64,000 nucleotides of DNA from Variovorax sp. N23 (GCF_025486315.1 NZ_JAOOPY010000013.1:103835-167834), one strand, 5' to 3'. Positions 35,201 to 42,794 are shown, counted from the first letter of the stretch. Numbers and translations are program-made. Notes: generated by a model from the sequence alone, not told the origin.

Positions 35201-35873
35201 CGCGGATGGTGCTGGTGCCGTTGGAGCCGACGCCGTCGCCCAGCACGGCGCCCTGGGTCGTGAGCGTGCCCAGGGAGTCGAGCGTGCCGCTGCCGCCGTA
35301 GCCCACGAAGAGGGTGCCACTGGTTGCCAAGCTGGCACCGCTGCCGACCGCCGCGTTGCCCAGCGTGCCGACCGAGCCGCCGACGTACAGGGTGCCCACC
35401 GTCACGCTGGCGCTGTCGTTCACATTCAGGGTGCCCGTGCCGAGGTTGCCGACGTACAGGTCGCCGGTGTTGATCCACTGGCCTGTGCCAGACACGGTGG
35501 CCGTGCCCACGGCACCGGCACTGTTGGCCAGGCTGGCGACGCCACTTGTCAGAGTGCCGGTGACGAACAAGCTGCCTTGCGAGCTCGGCGGGGCGGCGAC
35601 ATAGACGCCGTCGACGGTCACGGTCCCGCTGACGGTCGCCACGGCGCCGGGACCGTAGATCGACGCGGTGTCACCAGCGGTCGGTGGCCGACCGGAGCAG
35701 CACCAGTTGGCGTTGTTCGACCAGTCGCCGGTGTTGGTGTTGTACCAACTGATTCCGTCAGCCTGGGCGACACGCGGTGCTCCCAGCACGGCCAGGGCCA
35801 GCGCGATAGCGCTCAACGCGGGGGTCTTGCCGGTAGGGCTGGGCCGGTGGGCTAGGCGGGCACGAGCATGCAT
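32232..35873 (-). CDS. Large autotransporter (type Va) with repetitive passenger
   Basis: This 1213-residue protein has a basic, long signal region (to about residue 38, ending VAQADG). The passenger is built of about a dozen beta-helix repeats of roughly 45-50 residues with consensus G-STGTATVSGAGSTWNNSG-LFVGN-GTGTL-V-GGA. An autotransporter-associated strand repeat (GSGAIAKLGSGLLRYTG) is near residue 674. The C-terminal barrel occupies about 937-1213 and ends in Trp-Thr-Phe, the terminal Phe needed for BAM recognition. Vicinal cysteines (WCCSG) occur near residue 57. The gene is intact. The third base of its TAG stop is the first base of the adjoining IS630 element. It is the cargo of the IS630-bounded unit. 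It is probably an adhesin or biofilm protein. Confidence 0.88.
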   Translation of the reverse strand: MHARARLAHRPSPTGKTPALSAIALALAVLGAPRVAQADGISWYNTNTGDWSNNANWCCSGRPPTAGDTASIYGPGAVATVSGTVTVDGVYVAAPPSSQGSLFVTGTLTSGVASLANSAGAVGTATVSGTGQWINTGDLYVGNLGTGTLNVNDSASVTVGTLYVGGSVGTLGNAAVGSGASLATSGTLFVGYGGSGTLDSLGTLTTQGAVLGDGVGSNGTSTIRGGTWTNGGNLTVGRAGSGSLGISGGAQVSNAVGVIGAGANGTASSVTVSDTGSRWSNSDQLFIGIVGSGSLTVSGGASVDSVGAVIGRQATSDSTATVTGSGSQWSTGALLIGGDRIDPGSNGGTGTLHIDNGARVESTTAMLGDVGTAHGTAIVEGGATWQLSDRLTVGNLATGTLSITGGGVVNATGGLVGREAGSTGSVTISGAGSAWNNSGHVFIGNVGNGTLSVSNGGSLRSVDGYVGTEAGSTSSATLTGAGSTWVNSGDFFIGHNTGAAGTVTVTDGATLRSVQGILGDLAGSRGTLRVSGAGASVTTSGDFNVGRFGQGELRVESGATLNAGRGLIGNEAGSTGTAVVSGAGSTWRNSGKLTVGASGEGSLTVGNGGTVAASEIAIAQSAGSVGVLNIGAAEGAAAEAAGTVDAGSIRFGAGTGKLVVNTNDTTTLAASLSGSGAIAKLGSGLLRYTGDGSAFSGQTTLSTGTLSVNGRLGGALTVASGATLQGIGTVGNTTLLAGATVAPGNSIGTLNVAGDFTFSAGSRYVVEADAAGNSDRIAATGSITLNSASLVVVTADGNWNPSTTYTILTSGKGVVGSFGDVSTNFAFLQPTLNFGADGNVVLTLPRNSTAFPTVAVTRNQKSTAGAVEALGAGTLYNAVVQLDAPTARNAFDRLSGELYASWKGAVMQNSRLVRDAGIDRLRQATDSVAAPTDLASRGGVEGATWGRAYGAWGDDSSDGNAARTDRQSGGVIIGADTRVGPDWRVGVMGGASQSRLNLDDRAASARSDDYQVGLYGGRRWGALSLRTGAAYGWSDADTQRSIDFTGFSDTATADRRAKTAQAFAELGWRFDLPQASLEPFANLAHVNVRSEAFVERSGAAALHGASENDDITFGTLGMRGSTLLALGAADATLHGTLGWRHASGDRTPSAKLAFVGGSGFAVAGAPLARDAAVVEASVDIRLQRQLTLGVSYGAQLGDGLREHSVRAHVAWTF

Positions 35874-35971
35874 TTGTTACAACTGTTCCTCATGAAAAAC
35901 ATATTGTTTCATTTACGACTCGCGCAGGTCAAGTTGCGGCGAATTTCCCCACCCCGTTCGCCAGGAGCCGC

Positions 35972-36019
35972 TTTGGCGGCGGCCGCCAGATAAGTACAGA
36001 ACAGAGCGGCGCCCCGCAC
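35972..36019 (+). repeat. Second copy of the IS630 right end
   Basis: This 48-base segment aligns with 32185-32232 at 38 positions, including TTGGCGGC, GATAAGTACA and GAGCGGCGC, in direct orientation. It ends exactly at a TA. The rest of this second IS630 copy is missing. It forms the distal boundary of the autotransporter-carrying unit. Confidence 0.7.
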
Positions 36020-36255
36020 TAGTTGTTGTCTGTAAGCAATTTGCCGTCGTCCAGGTAGCGCGTCAGCGCAGCCCAGTGTTTCAGGATGTAGTTCAGTGCT
36101 TTGGCTGCCCTGAACCCTCCGAGACCTTGAGCCGCTGCGCAATCATCCAGGCATGCAGTGCCTCAGCGATAGGCCGACCCCGCACTTGGCGGATGCGACG
36201 CCGCTCATCTGCGTCCAGGTCCTTCACCTCGCGCAGTTGTTCTGCATCGAGGTCC
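36020..36255 (-). mobile_element. IS66 TnpC fragment, upstream half of the interrupted gene
   Basis: The minus-strand frame reads KLTDLDAEQLREVKDLDADERRRIRQ, GRPIAEALHAWMIAQRLKV and, after a frame change, ALNYILKHWAALTRYLDDGKLLTDNN, ending at the TA at 36020-36021. In IS66 transposases this is followed by W-E-QIRPIA, which is found at 31584 on the far side of the inserted unit. The N-terminal part is fused to an IS110 fragment. Confidence 0.75.
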
Positions 36256-36261
36256 GTTAGT

Positions 36262-36490
36262 TTTTCGGCATCAGCCGCACCGTGTGGCCCATGCTCTGCA
36301 GCTTGCGACGCCAGTGGTGCGCGCTTCCGCAAGCCTCCATGCCGATCAGTCAAGGCGGCAGATTGACGAAGAACGCGGCCATCTGGTCGCGGCGCAGCTG
36401 CTTTATCAGAGCCGCCTTGCCATGTTCGTCGATGCCGTGGACCTGGAATACGTTCTTCGCCAGCTCGATGCCAACAGCAGTGATCTTCAT
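36262..36490 (-). mobile_element. IS110-family transposase N-terminal fragment
   Basis: From ATG 36490 the frame gives KITAVGIELAKNVFQVHGID, then QLRRDQMAAFFVNLPP, a TGA where relatives have Cys, and LIGMEACGSAHHW with RKLQSMGHTVRLM. These are the first 75 or so residues of IS110-type transposases, including part of the DEDD domain. It then runs into the IS66 fragment, so one element is broken inside the other. It is not functional. Confidence 0.75.
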
Positions 36491-36610
36491 GGTGGACGTC
36501 CTTTCGATGCAGATAGTTGTGCCACTTCCACTGTGGCACGTTGGTGCCGTTAAGGGTGAGGGCGTCCATCCCATTGCTTATGGTTGGGCATCATGCAGCG
36601 CGAGTTGATG

Positions 36611-36633
36611 CGCTGGCGCACCAGTCGCCAGCG
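36611..36633. other. Short hairpin downstream of the SDR gene
   Basis: CGCTGGCG and CGCCAGCG form an 8-bp perfect stem around a 7-base loop, 22 bases past the stop of the minus-strand SDR gene. No T-tract follows on either strand, so it is at best a weak or Rho-linked termination structure. Confidence 0.3.
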
Positions 36634-36655
36634 TAGCGCCACTCGGGGCGGTGTT

Positions 36656-37414
36656 TCAAATGGACAAACGGTGAAACAGGGCAGACGGAAGAGACCGGAC
36701 GACCAGCATGATCCAGCGCCATTTCGCCGGCGCGTACACCACGCGCTGGCCGCGCCTCATGCCTTGAACGATGGCTTCGGCGACACTGGCGGGGTCCGCT
36801 AGCGCCGGTGGGCGCGGCTCCATCCGTGCCGTCATCGGCGTGTCGGTGGGGCCCGGCTTGATCAGCACCACCTTCACAGCCCCGGCCTTGGCCATGCGGT
36901 GTTGCAGGCCTTCTGCATAGCGCTCCACCAGGCCTTTGGCGGCCCCGTAGATGTAGTTGGACTGGCGCCCGCGGTCACCCGCGACCGAGCCGATGATGCC
37001 CAGTGTGCCTTGGCCGGCGCGCTCCATCAGCCCGGCAAAAGCCTCCGCGAACAGCACGGGAGAGATGGCGTTGATGCGAAGCGAAGCCTCTGCCTGCGAC
37101 AGGTCCTGCTGACAAGCCGCTTGGTCTAACAGGGCGCCATGGGCGATCAGCACCCGATCGGGTGCACCCAGGGCGCTCACCTTGTTCACCAGCCGGTGGA
37201 TGGATGCCGCCGAATCAAAGTCGCCCACCAGCACGTCGATGCGGGACAGAGGGCTGCGGATGCGCAGGTCTTCAGCGACCGCATCGAGGCGCTCCCGGTC
37301 CCGGCCCAGCAGCACCACGCTGGCGGATTGCCGATGAAGCCAGGCGCGGGCGCAATGTACGGCGATGGTGGAAGTGGCACCCACGATGACGATGAAGGGC
37401 AGTGGCTGGTTCAC
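36656..37414 (-). CDS. SDR oxidoreductase, DprE2-like (ketopentose reductase step)
   Basis: This 252-residue short-chain dehydrogenase has a cofactor motif VIVGATSTIAVHCARAW near the N-terminus, an NAISPV segment and a catalytic YIYGAAKGLVERYAEGL (Tyr-x-x-x-Lys). A C-terminal membrane-associated stretch (WRWIMLVVRSLPSALF) is typical of decaprenylphosphoryl 2-keto-pentose reductase (DprE2). GTG 37414 was chosen because it begins the fold 4 bases after the upstream gene's stop; the longer frame has a meaningless leader. With its FAD oxidase partner it would epimerise a polyprenyl-phosphate ribose to arabinose. Confidence 0.82.
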   Translation of the reverse strand: MNQPLPFIVIVGATSTIAVHCARAWLHRQSASVVLLGRDRERLDAVAEDLRIRSPLSRIDVLVGDFDSAASIHRLVNKVSALGAPDRVLIAHGALLDQAACQQDLSQAEASLRINAISPVLFAEAFAGLMERAGQGTLGIIGSVAGDRGRQSNYIYGAAKGLVERYAEGLQHRMAKAGAVKVVLIKPGPTDTPMTARMEPRPPALADPASVAEAIVQGMRRGQRVVYAPAKWRWIMLVVRSLPSALFHRLSI

Positions 37415-37418
37415 GGTG

Positions 37419-38714
37419 TCAGCGTCCCATGGTGCGCCTGGAAAACGCCGAGCTGATACCCGGGTCGCGGTGGCGCAGAAAGATCGGCAGGAGGGGGTAG
37501 CTGGCCTCGAAAAGGTCGCGCGGCATGCGCGCATCCTTGGCAGGATACAGCCGTCCACCGGCTTGCTGCACGATGGCGTCGAGACGCTCGAATAACGTTA
37601 GGGTGGTGGCACCACGGTTGGGAAAGTCCAGCGCTAGAGTCACCCCGGGCTGAACGAAGCTGAGCATGCCGCCGGGCGCGCGGTCGCCGAAGGTCTTGAG
37701 CACGCTCAGGCACGACGCTTCCCCGCCGCGGCGGATGTCGCCCAGCATGGCTTGCAGCGCATCTTGCGCCACCTGGCGCGGGACCACGCACTGGTACTGA
37801 TAGAAGCCTGCCGAACCGTAAAGCCGATTCCAGTCCAAACAGGCGTCGAGCGGGTTAAAGAACGCGTCGCGATGGACCAACCGTTTCGCACGCCGCCGGT
37901 TCAGGTGGAAATGCGCGGCGTTGAAGGCTCGCACGGTGTGGCGGTTGACCAGCGAGAAGGGTGGGTGAAAAGGCAACCGGCGGGGCGCATGGGGCGGGGG
38001 CGCTTTCCGCTCCCCGGATGCCGGGTTGGCTCGCCTGAAGATGCCGCGCGCCGAGCGTCCTGAGAGGCTGTCGATCCAGGCCACGGTGTGCTCCCAGAAA
38101 TGCACGGATGCATCGGCCAGCGACAGGAATTCCCCGATGCCCTCGAACCGGATGTGCTCGGTTTCCAGCCACAGCCCGTGCACGCGCTGCAGCGCCAGCG
38201 TCGCGTGCGTGATCACACCGGTCAATCCCAGTCCGCCCACAGTGGCCGCGAACCGCTCGGGTTCCAGGTCGGGTCCGCAGTCCTGCAATTGCCCATCGGT
38301 ACGCAGGAGCCGCAGGCTCTGCACGTGGTCGCCAAATGTTCCCTGCACATGCTGATTCTTGCCGTGCACGTCGTTGGCAATGGCGCCACCCACGGTCACG
38401 AACTGTGTGCCGGGCAACACCGGCAGGGTCCACCCGCGCGGTACGAACAGGCGCTGGATGTCGCGCAGGAGCACGCCGGCCTCGCAGGTCAGCAGCCCGG
38501 TGGCCGGGTTCCAGTCCACCAGCCGGTCCTGGTGCGTGGTGGTCCACAGGGTGCCGCCTGGGTTGAGACATACATCGCCGTAGCTTCTGCCCATGCCGTG
38601 GGCCAGGCCCTGGTGGCCGGCGGGCATCGGCAGCACACGCAGCGGATGGTTCACCAGTGCCACTACTTGATGGTCTTGCGTTGGCAGCCGGCCCCAGGAC
38701 GACACATGGTTCAT
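37419..38714 (-). CDS. FAD-linked oxidase, DprE1-like (polyprenylphosphoryl-ribose 2-oxidase)
   Basis: This 431-residue VAO-type flavoprotein has an N-terminal FAD domain with HGMGRSYGDVCLNPGG, then PGTQFVTVGGAIANDVHGKNQH and GTFGDHV, closely following the DprE1 pattern. The C-terminal cap domain has LALDFPNR and YPAKDARMPRDLFEASYP; the Lys in the AKDAR motif is the catalytic-type Lys. ATG 38714 overlaps the upstream UbiA gene stop by 4 bases. It lies between the UbiA-HAD gene and the SDR gene, the biochemical order of the mycobacterial arabinose-donor pathway. Related genes serve Nod-factor arabinosylation in Azorhizobium (noe genes). Confidence 0.85.
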   Translation of the reverse strand: MNHVSSWGRLPTQDHQVVALVNHPLRVLPMPAGHQGLAHGMGRSYGDVCLNPGGTLWTTTHQDRLVDWNPATGLLTCEAGVLLRDIQRLFVPRGWTLPVLPGTQFVTVGGAIANDVHGKNQHVQGTFGDHVQSLRLLRTDGQLQDCGPDLEPERFAATVGGLGLTGVITHATLALQRVHGLWLETEHIRFEGIGEFLSLADASVHFWEHTVAWIDSLSGRSARGIFRRANPASGERKAPPPHAPRRLPFHPPFSLVNRHTVRAFNAAHFHLNRRRAKRLVHRDAFFNPLDACLDWNRLYGSAGFYQYQCVVPRQVAQDALQAMLGDIRRGGEASCLSVLKTFGDRAPGGMLSFVQPGVTLALDFPNRGATTLTLFERLDAIVQQAGGRLYPAKDARMPRDLFEASYPLLPIFLRHRDPGISSAFSRRTMGR

Positions 38715-40180
38715 GGAAACGTCCAGCTGCCCAGCACCAGTGCCATGCCGAACAGCGCCGCTGCCACCAGGCTTGCCTTGTCGCGGAACGCAAAGACCAG
38801 CGGGTCGTCGTGCATCTCGCCCCGCGACGCGCGCAGCCATATCCAGCTGATCCAGAACAGCACCACCGGGACGGTGCCCCACACCAGCTCTGGCGTGGCG
38901 TACAGACGGACCACCGTTTCGCTGTTGAGGTAGAGCCCCAGCACCAGCACGGCGCAGTAGCCGGCAGCCACGCCGAACAGCTGGATGGATGCTGCGTCTG
39001 CAGCGACGTAGCCACGTCCGTGCAGCTTGCTGTCCGCAGCCGCCTCGGGCAACAGCAGTTCGGCATAGCGCTTCACGAAGGCCAGCGAGAGGAACAAAAA
39101 TCCCGAGAACGCCAGCAACCAGAACGACAGTTCCACGTCGACGGCCGCTGCACCCGCGACCACCCGCATCATGTAGAGACCGGCCAGGATGAGACAGTCG
39201 ACCACGGCCAGCCGCTTGAGCCAGCAGGAATAGAGCCAGGTCAGTGCCAGGTAGCCGCACAACCAGACCATGAAGGCCGGTCCCACGGACCATGCCAGTG
39301 CCAGGGCGGCCAGTGCCAGCAAGGGCATGAGCAGCACCCCCTGGCCGATCGACAGGGCGCCCGAAGCAAAAGGGCGATCGCGTTTTCGCGGATGCCGGCG
39401 GTCGTGCTCCAGGTCCAGCAGATCGTTGGCGATGTACACGGAAGAGGCGCACAGGCTGAATGCTGCGAAAGCCAGTGCCAGTCGCATCCAGGCCTGCAGG
39501 TCGTCGATCTGGTGAGCCGCTACCAGCGCCACGAACAGCAGCAGGTTCTTGGTCCAGTGGTGTACCCGCAGCGCACCCCACCAACTGCTCAGGCTGGTCC
39601 GCCTGGGGCTGAGCACCTGCGCAATGTGTCCGGCCTCCTGCGCTCGGTCGATGGTGGCTTGTGTGGCGTTGGTCACGATGCCCTGGCGTGCCGCGCTCCA
39701 GACTGGCAGGTCGGCCATGGCGTCACCCACGTAGTCGAAGCCTTGGGATCCGAAGCGCTGGACCAGTGCCCGCGCCTTGTGTTCGCCCTTGAGGTTCAAC
39801 CCGCCGTCGCTGGCGAGCACCTCGTCGAACAGCTGGCAGTGCGCCGCCACATCGCAGGCGATGGTGCGGTCCGACGCTGTGCAAAGCACCAGCTGTCGGC
39901 CGCCCTGGCGCTGCGCGTGCAGCCAGCTGAGCAGCGTCTGGTCGTAGGGCAGCAGGCTCGTGTCCAACCGGGTGCGCTGGGCGATCTGCTGCTTGGAGAA
40001 CGCCTTGCCGCGCATCATCCACAGGGGGATGCGCAGCGCGGCCAGGGGGGCCTGCCGACACAGCCGCAGCGTGGATTCGTGGAGCATGTCGGTGTGGACC
40101 AGGGTGCCATCGAGGTCGACCACAAGCGGTGGTGGCGTGTTGTCAACCACCGGTGGTGCAACTGGGGCAGATGGGAACAA
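38711..40180 (-). CDS. HAD phosphatase-UbiA prenyltransferase fusion
   Basis: This protein of about 489 residues has an N-terminal HAD domain (PLVVDLDGTLVHTD near residue 21, GDAMADLPVW near residue 160). The C-terminal part is a UbiA membrane prenyltransferase with the first metal motif NDLLDLEHDRRHPRKRDRP and eight or so membrane segments. UbiA members of this branch attach phosphoribose to polyprenyl phosphate, and the HAD domain could remove the 5-phosphate. The start is uncertain: TTG 40180 has GGAG 5 bases upstream, while GTG 40150 would also leave the HAD domain whole. It heads the operon with the DprE1- and DprE2-like genes. Confidence 0.8.
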   Translation of the reverse strand: MFPSAPVAPPVVDNTPPPLVVDLDGTLVHTDMLHESTLRLCRQAPLAALRIPLWMMRGKAFSKQQIAQRTRLDTSLLPYDQTLLSWLHAQRQGGRQLVLCTASDRTIACDVAAHCQLFDEVLASDGGLNLKGEHKARALVQRFGSQGFDYVGDAMADLPVWSAARQGIVTNATQATIDRAQEAGHIAQVLSPRRTSLSSWWGALRVHHWTKNLLLFVALVAAHQIDDLQAWMRLALAFAAFSLCASSVYIANDLLDLEHDRRHPRKRDRPFASGALSIGQGVLLMPLLALAALALAWSVGPAFMVWLCGYLALTWLYSCWLKRLAVVDCLILAGLYMMRVVAGAAAVDVELSFWLLAFSGFLFLSLAFVKRYAELLLPEAAADSKLHGRGYVAADAASIQLFGVAAGYCAVLVLGLYLNSETVVRLYATPELVWGTVPVVLFWISWIWLRASRGEMHDDPLVFAFRDKASLVAAALFGMALVLGSWTFP

Positions 40181-40331
40181 CAGGACTCCAGTGGAACGGA
40201 TGCGGGAACCCGGGCGCCTGGGCGACCGATGGCTGTGGCGTAGGGGATTGTAAGCAGCGGCCTCCCTGCATTGCCCTGGCCCGTATGGTTCTGCCGGCGT
40301 GCGATGGACGGCGATGTCGTGCGCGGCTCCA

Positions 40332-40914
40332 TGTATATTTCGCACGATCATCGGTTGATGGGCCGCATCCTTGGGAGCGCATGAACATACACCAGGCAGA
40401 GATCCAGCTGGCGGGGGCAAGGCATCTGCGGTGGTTGCCGGACGGTGTCGTGGTTTCCGACGACGGCTTGTTGATCTCCGGTTGGGCCCTTTCGGTCTGG
40501 GATCGCCAGGACCGGGTGCGCTTCCTGGTCAATGGTGTCGCCTTCGACAAGCTCGACTGGCCGCTGGATTCTTCGTACCTGACGGCGACGTTTCCCGACA
40601 TTCCCCATGCGTCGCTGTCCCGGTTCTTTGCCTGGCACCCGCGAACCCCCGACCGTAACCTGTTCCCGGACGGCTTTGCGCGCTTCAATGTGACCGGTCC
40701 GCTGGGCGAGCACCGGCTGTCGTACCGCACGGCCTGGTACCTTGCAGACCCCGCCAGCGAAGTCGGCATGCCTACGCCCGAGCAGATTGAACGGGTGATT
40801 GGCAAGCCGGACGAACAGGCCTACCGGCTCGGCGGCGCCACCATCGTCAAGCGGGTGGAGCAACTGCTGCTGGAGCGTTTTGACCGCCCGCTGGCTTCCT
40901 TTGAGTCGATCCTC
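40332..40914 (+). repeat. Duplicated segment A, diverged part (copy 1)
   Basis: Aligned without gaps to 46086-46668 (constant offset 5754). Both begin TGTATATTTCGCACGA ahead of the methyltransferase start. Many substitutions are visible, giving about 21 residue changes in the first 179 codons. Confidence 0.85.
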
Positions 40915-41457
40915 GACTGGGGTTGCGGTGCCGGGCGGCTTTGCCGCTACCTCACTGCGCGGTCGTCAGCGGTCACCGGCATCGACATCGACCCGGACAA
41001 CGTGGCCGCGTGTGCGTACCTGCTGCCGAAGGCCCGTTTCCTGCAGGTGGACCTGATGCCGCCCACGCCCTTCCCGGCGGCGGCGTTCGACCTGGTGGTG
41101 GGCCTGTCGGTGCTCACCCACCTGGACGAACCCGTGCAGGACGCCTGGCTGGCCGAGTTGCAGCGCATCACGCGCCCGCAAGCTTTGCTGCTGCTGTCGG
41201 TGCAGGGCCTGGCCCAGATGTCGCTGTATAGGGCACCGCCTGAAATGGCGCTGGCCGCGCACGAAAAGGGCATTCTGGACAACGGTGCCAATGCCCAGCT
41301 CACCGATGTGCTGGCAGACCAGACCTACTACCGCGACGTGATGCATTCGCGCGACTACATCCTGACCCATTGGGCGAAATGGTTCGACGTGCTCGACATC
41401 ATCGAAGGCATGGCCGGCAACCAGGACCTGGTGCTGCTTCGCCGCCGCACAGACTGA
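40381..41457 (+). CDS. SAM-dependent methyltransferase, copy 1
   Basis: This 358-residue protein has an uncharacterised N-terminal domain of about 170 residues (DDGLLISGWALSVWD) that also recurs as a fragment near 45560. It is followed by a class I methyltransferase domain. SAM motif I is LDWGCGAGRLCRYL from about residue 178, motif II GIDIDPDN, and FDLVVGLSVLTHL is the motif IV region. GGGAG precedes ATG 40381. It is followed 11 bases later by a second methyltransferase. The paralogue at 46135 differs in about 21 positions in its N-terminal half but appears identical in the C-terminal half. The acceptor is likely a glycan residue. Confidence 0.85.
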   Translation: MNIHQAEIQLAGARHLRWLPDGVVVSDDGLLISGWALSVWDRQDRVRFLVNGVAFDKLDWPLDSSYLTATFPDIPHASLSRFFAWHPRTPDRNLFPDGFARFNVTGPLGEHRLSYRTAWYLADPASEVGMPTPEQIERVIGKPDEQAYRLGGATIVKRVEQLLLERFDRPLASFESILDWGCGAGRLCRYLTARSSAVTGIDIDPDNVAACAYLLPKARFLQVDLMPPTPFPAAAFDLVVGLSVLTHLDEPVQDAWLAELQRITRPQALLLLSVQGLAQMSLYRAPPEMALAAHEKGILDNGANAQLTDVLADQTYYRDVMHSRDYILTHWAKWFDVLDIIEGMAGNQDLVLLRRRTD

Positions 41458-41468
41458 AAGGAACCGGC

Positions 41469-42143
41469 ATGCACCCGAGCGCCATGCACAACGGTGCCCT
41501 GTTTTTCGAGAGCTACCTGGCCAGCCAGCCGCGGGCCACGGTCCTCGACATCGGCTCGCAGGACGTCAATGGCTCCTTGCGATCGCTGGCTTTGCCCAGC
41601 ATGCGCTACGTGGGCCTGGACTTCGCGGCCGGGCCGGGCGTGGACCTGGTGCTGGACGATCCTTACCACCTGCCGTTCGCTGATGGCTCCGTGGATGCGG
41701 TGGTCAGCAGCTCGTGCTTCGAGCACATCGAGATGTTCTGGCTCATGTTCAACGAAGTGCTGCGCGTGCTCAAACCCGAAGGCCTGTTCTACCTGAACGC
41801 GCCCAGCAACGGCGAGTTTCACCGCTACCCGGTGGACTGCTGGCGCTTCTACCCTGACGCCGGCGAAGCGCTGGTGCGCTGGGGTGTGCGCTCGGGCCAT
41901 CGGCCTGCACTACTGGAATCGTTCACCACCCATCAGCAGCGCGACATCTGGAACGACTTCGTGGCGGTGTTCGTGCAAAACGCTGACTGCGTGCAGCAGC
42001 ATCCGGTGCGCATGCTCGATCGGCTGGATCGCTACATGAATGGCCGCAGGCACGGCGTGGCGGGCATTCTGTGCCCGCATGCGGCCAGCGAAGACGGGGC
42101 GAAACTCACACTGCTCACAGGCCACGCCAAACCGTTGGCCTGA
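41469..42143 (+). CDS. SAM-dependent methyltransferase (Methyltransf_11 type), copy 1
   Basis: This 224-residue protein has VLDIGSQDVNGSLR as SAM motif I, YVGLDFAAGPGVD as motif II and a core ending in SSCFEHIEMFWLMFNEVLRVLKPEGLFYLNAPS. ATG 41469 has AAGGA at proper spacing and begins 11 bases after the preceding methyltransferase. An identical protein is encoded at 47223-47897. It belongs to a set of methyltransferases commonly found in O-antigen, capsule or glycoprotein loci. Confidence 0.85.
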   Translation: MHPSAMHNGALFFESYLASQPRATVLDIGSQDVNGSLRSLALPSMRYVGLDFAAGPGVDLVLDDPYHLPFADGSVDAVVSSSCFEHIEMFWLMFNEVLRVLKPEGLFYLNAPSNGEFHRYPVDCWRFYPDAGEALVRWGVRSGHRPALLESFTTHQQRDIWNDFVAVFVQNADCVQQHPVRMLDRLDRYMNGRRHGVAGILCPHAASEDGAKLTLLTGHAKPLA

Positions 42144-42150
42144 CCGATTT

Positions 42151-42554
42151 TCAGGCTGTCTTGCGCAACCACAGGCTGGCACCTTCGTTGTGCAGACACA
42201 GCGGCATTTGCTGTTCGAAGAATTCGCGGTGGAAGTGCGACATGAAGGTGTTCATCAGCAGCACCTGGAACCGCGCGTTGTCTTGCAGGAAGGCGCGCAC
42301 CAGGTAGGCCTCGTTCCAGGCGCGGCCCTCCAGGATCCATGCCTTCGGGTACTCGAAAGGGTAGAAGATGTCGTGCAGGTGGATCACCACGCCGGGCGCC
42401 AGCAGGGGAAAGATCTCGAACAGCAGGCGGTTCACGTCGCTGCCCACCTTGCTGACGTGGGTGGAGTCGATGAACAGCACGTCGTTCTCGCCCAGCGCCT
42501 GGAACACTCCCACCGGCACGTCCTGCAAAGGCTGCCCAAGTACCGTGCTGTGGG
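42151..42554 (-). pseudogene. Truncated methyltransferase, copy 1 (3' part of the gene at 47905)
   Basis: The 134 codons present are identical to the C-terminal half of the complete gene at 47905-48750 (from THSTVLGQPLQD to LRKTA). The 5' half is missing because the duplication ends at 42554. The nearest in-frame start lacks the SAM motif I, which lies in the lost part (VVEVGSGHSS in the full copy), so no activity is expected. Confidence 0.85.
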
Positions 42555-42794
42555 CCATACTCGTTGGCGGTGGATTTCAAGGCGGAAGCCGCTGCATTTG
42601 CACTGCTCGATGTGCTGGACGGCATCGTTGCAGCGCATGGCGGTCGATCGCATCTCGCCGAGGATGCCCGGATGAGCGAAGCCACGTTCAAGGCGGCTTA
42701 CCCCCGGTGGCAGGAGTTTGAGGAGGTGCGTGCGCGCGGGCATGCGCACGGCAGATTCATGTCGACCCAGTCCCGTCGACTGGGTCTGGCCTGA
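42555..42794 (+). pseudogene. C-terminal fragment of a second DprE1-like FAD oxidase
   Basis: The frame begins exactly at the duplication boundary with PYSLAVDF and continues LLDVLDGIVAAHGGRSHLAEDARMSEATFKAAYP to RFMSTQSRRLGL. This is the C-terminal end of a DprE1-type oxidase (compare LALDFPNR and AKDARMPRDLFEASYP in the intact gene). The catalytic-type Lys of AKDAR is Glu here (AEDAR). It is followed by a decayed DprE2-like gene on the same strand, so a second DprE1-DprE2 pair once stood here. Confidence 0.8.

Larger units (their letters stand above)
31585..36019. mobile_element. IS630-bounded transposon-like unit carrying an autotransporter gene
   Basis: The left end is the IS630 left repeat GTGCAGTGCGC at 31585. 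The right end is GCGCCCCGCAC at 36009-36019, part of a 48-base stretch that matches the right end of the IS630 copy at 32185-32232 at 38 of 48 positions in the same orientation. The dinucleotide TA, the usual IS630 target duplication, flanks both outer ends (31583-31584 and 36020-36021). Removing the unit and one TA joins the two halves of an IS66 tnpC in register (DNN, then a stop, then VKQQIRPIA). The only complete gene inside is the autotransporter. Confidence 0.7.
40915..42554 (+). repeat. Duplicated segment A, identical part (copy 1)
   Basis: These 1,640 bases match 46669-48308 with no difference found by eye. The segment covers the second half of the first methyltransferase gene, the whole second one and the 3' part of the third. 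It stops abruptly at 42554, where sequence similarity to copy 2 ends and a DprE1-like fragment begins. Confidence 0.88.

Noticed and set aside
33600..35700. CRISPR-like or satellite repeats
   Set aside because: The periodicity belongs to the beta-helix repeats of the autotransporter passenger; units vary and stay in frame.
36611..36633. Intrinsic terminator for the SDR gene
   Set aside because: The stem is good, but no T-tract follows on the transcribed strand.
38657..40243. A 528-codon plus-strand frame opposite the UbiA-HAD gene
   Set aside because: The minus strand shows the HAD and UbiA motifs; the plus-strand translation is low-complexity and rich in Gln and His.
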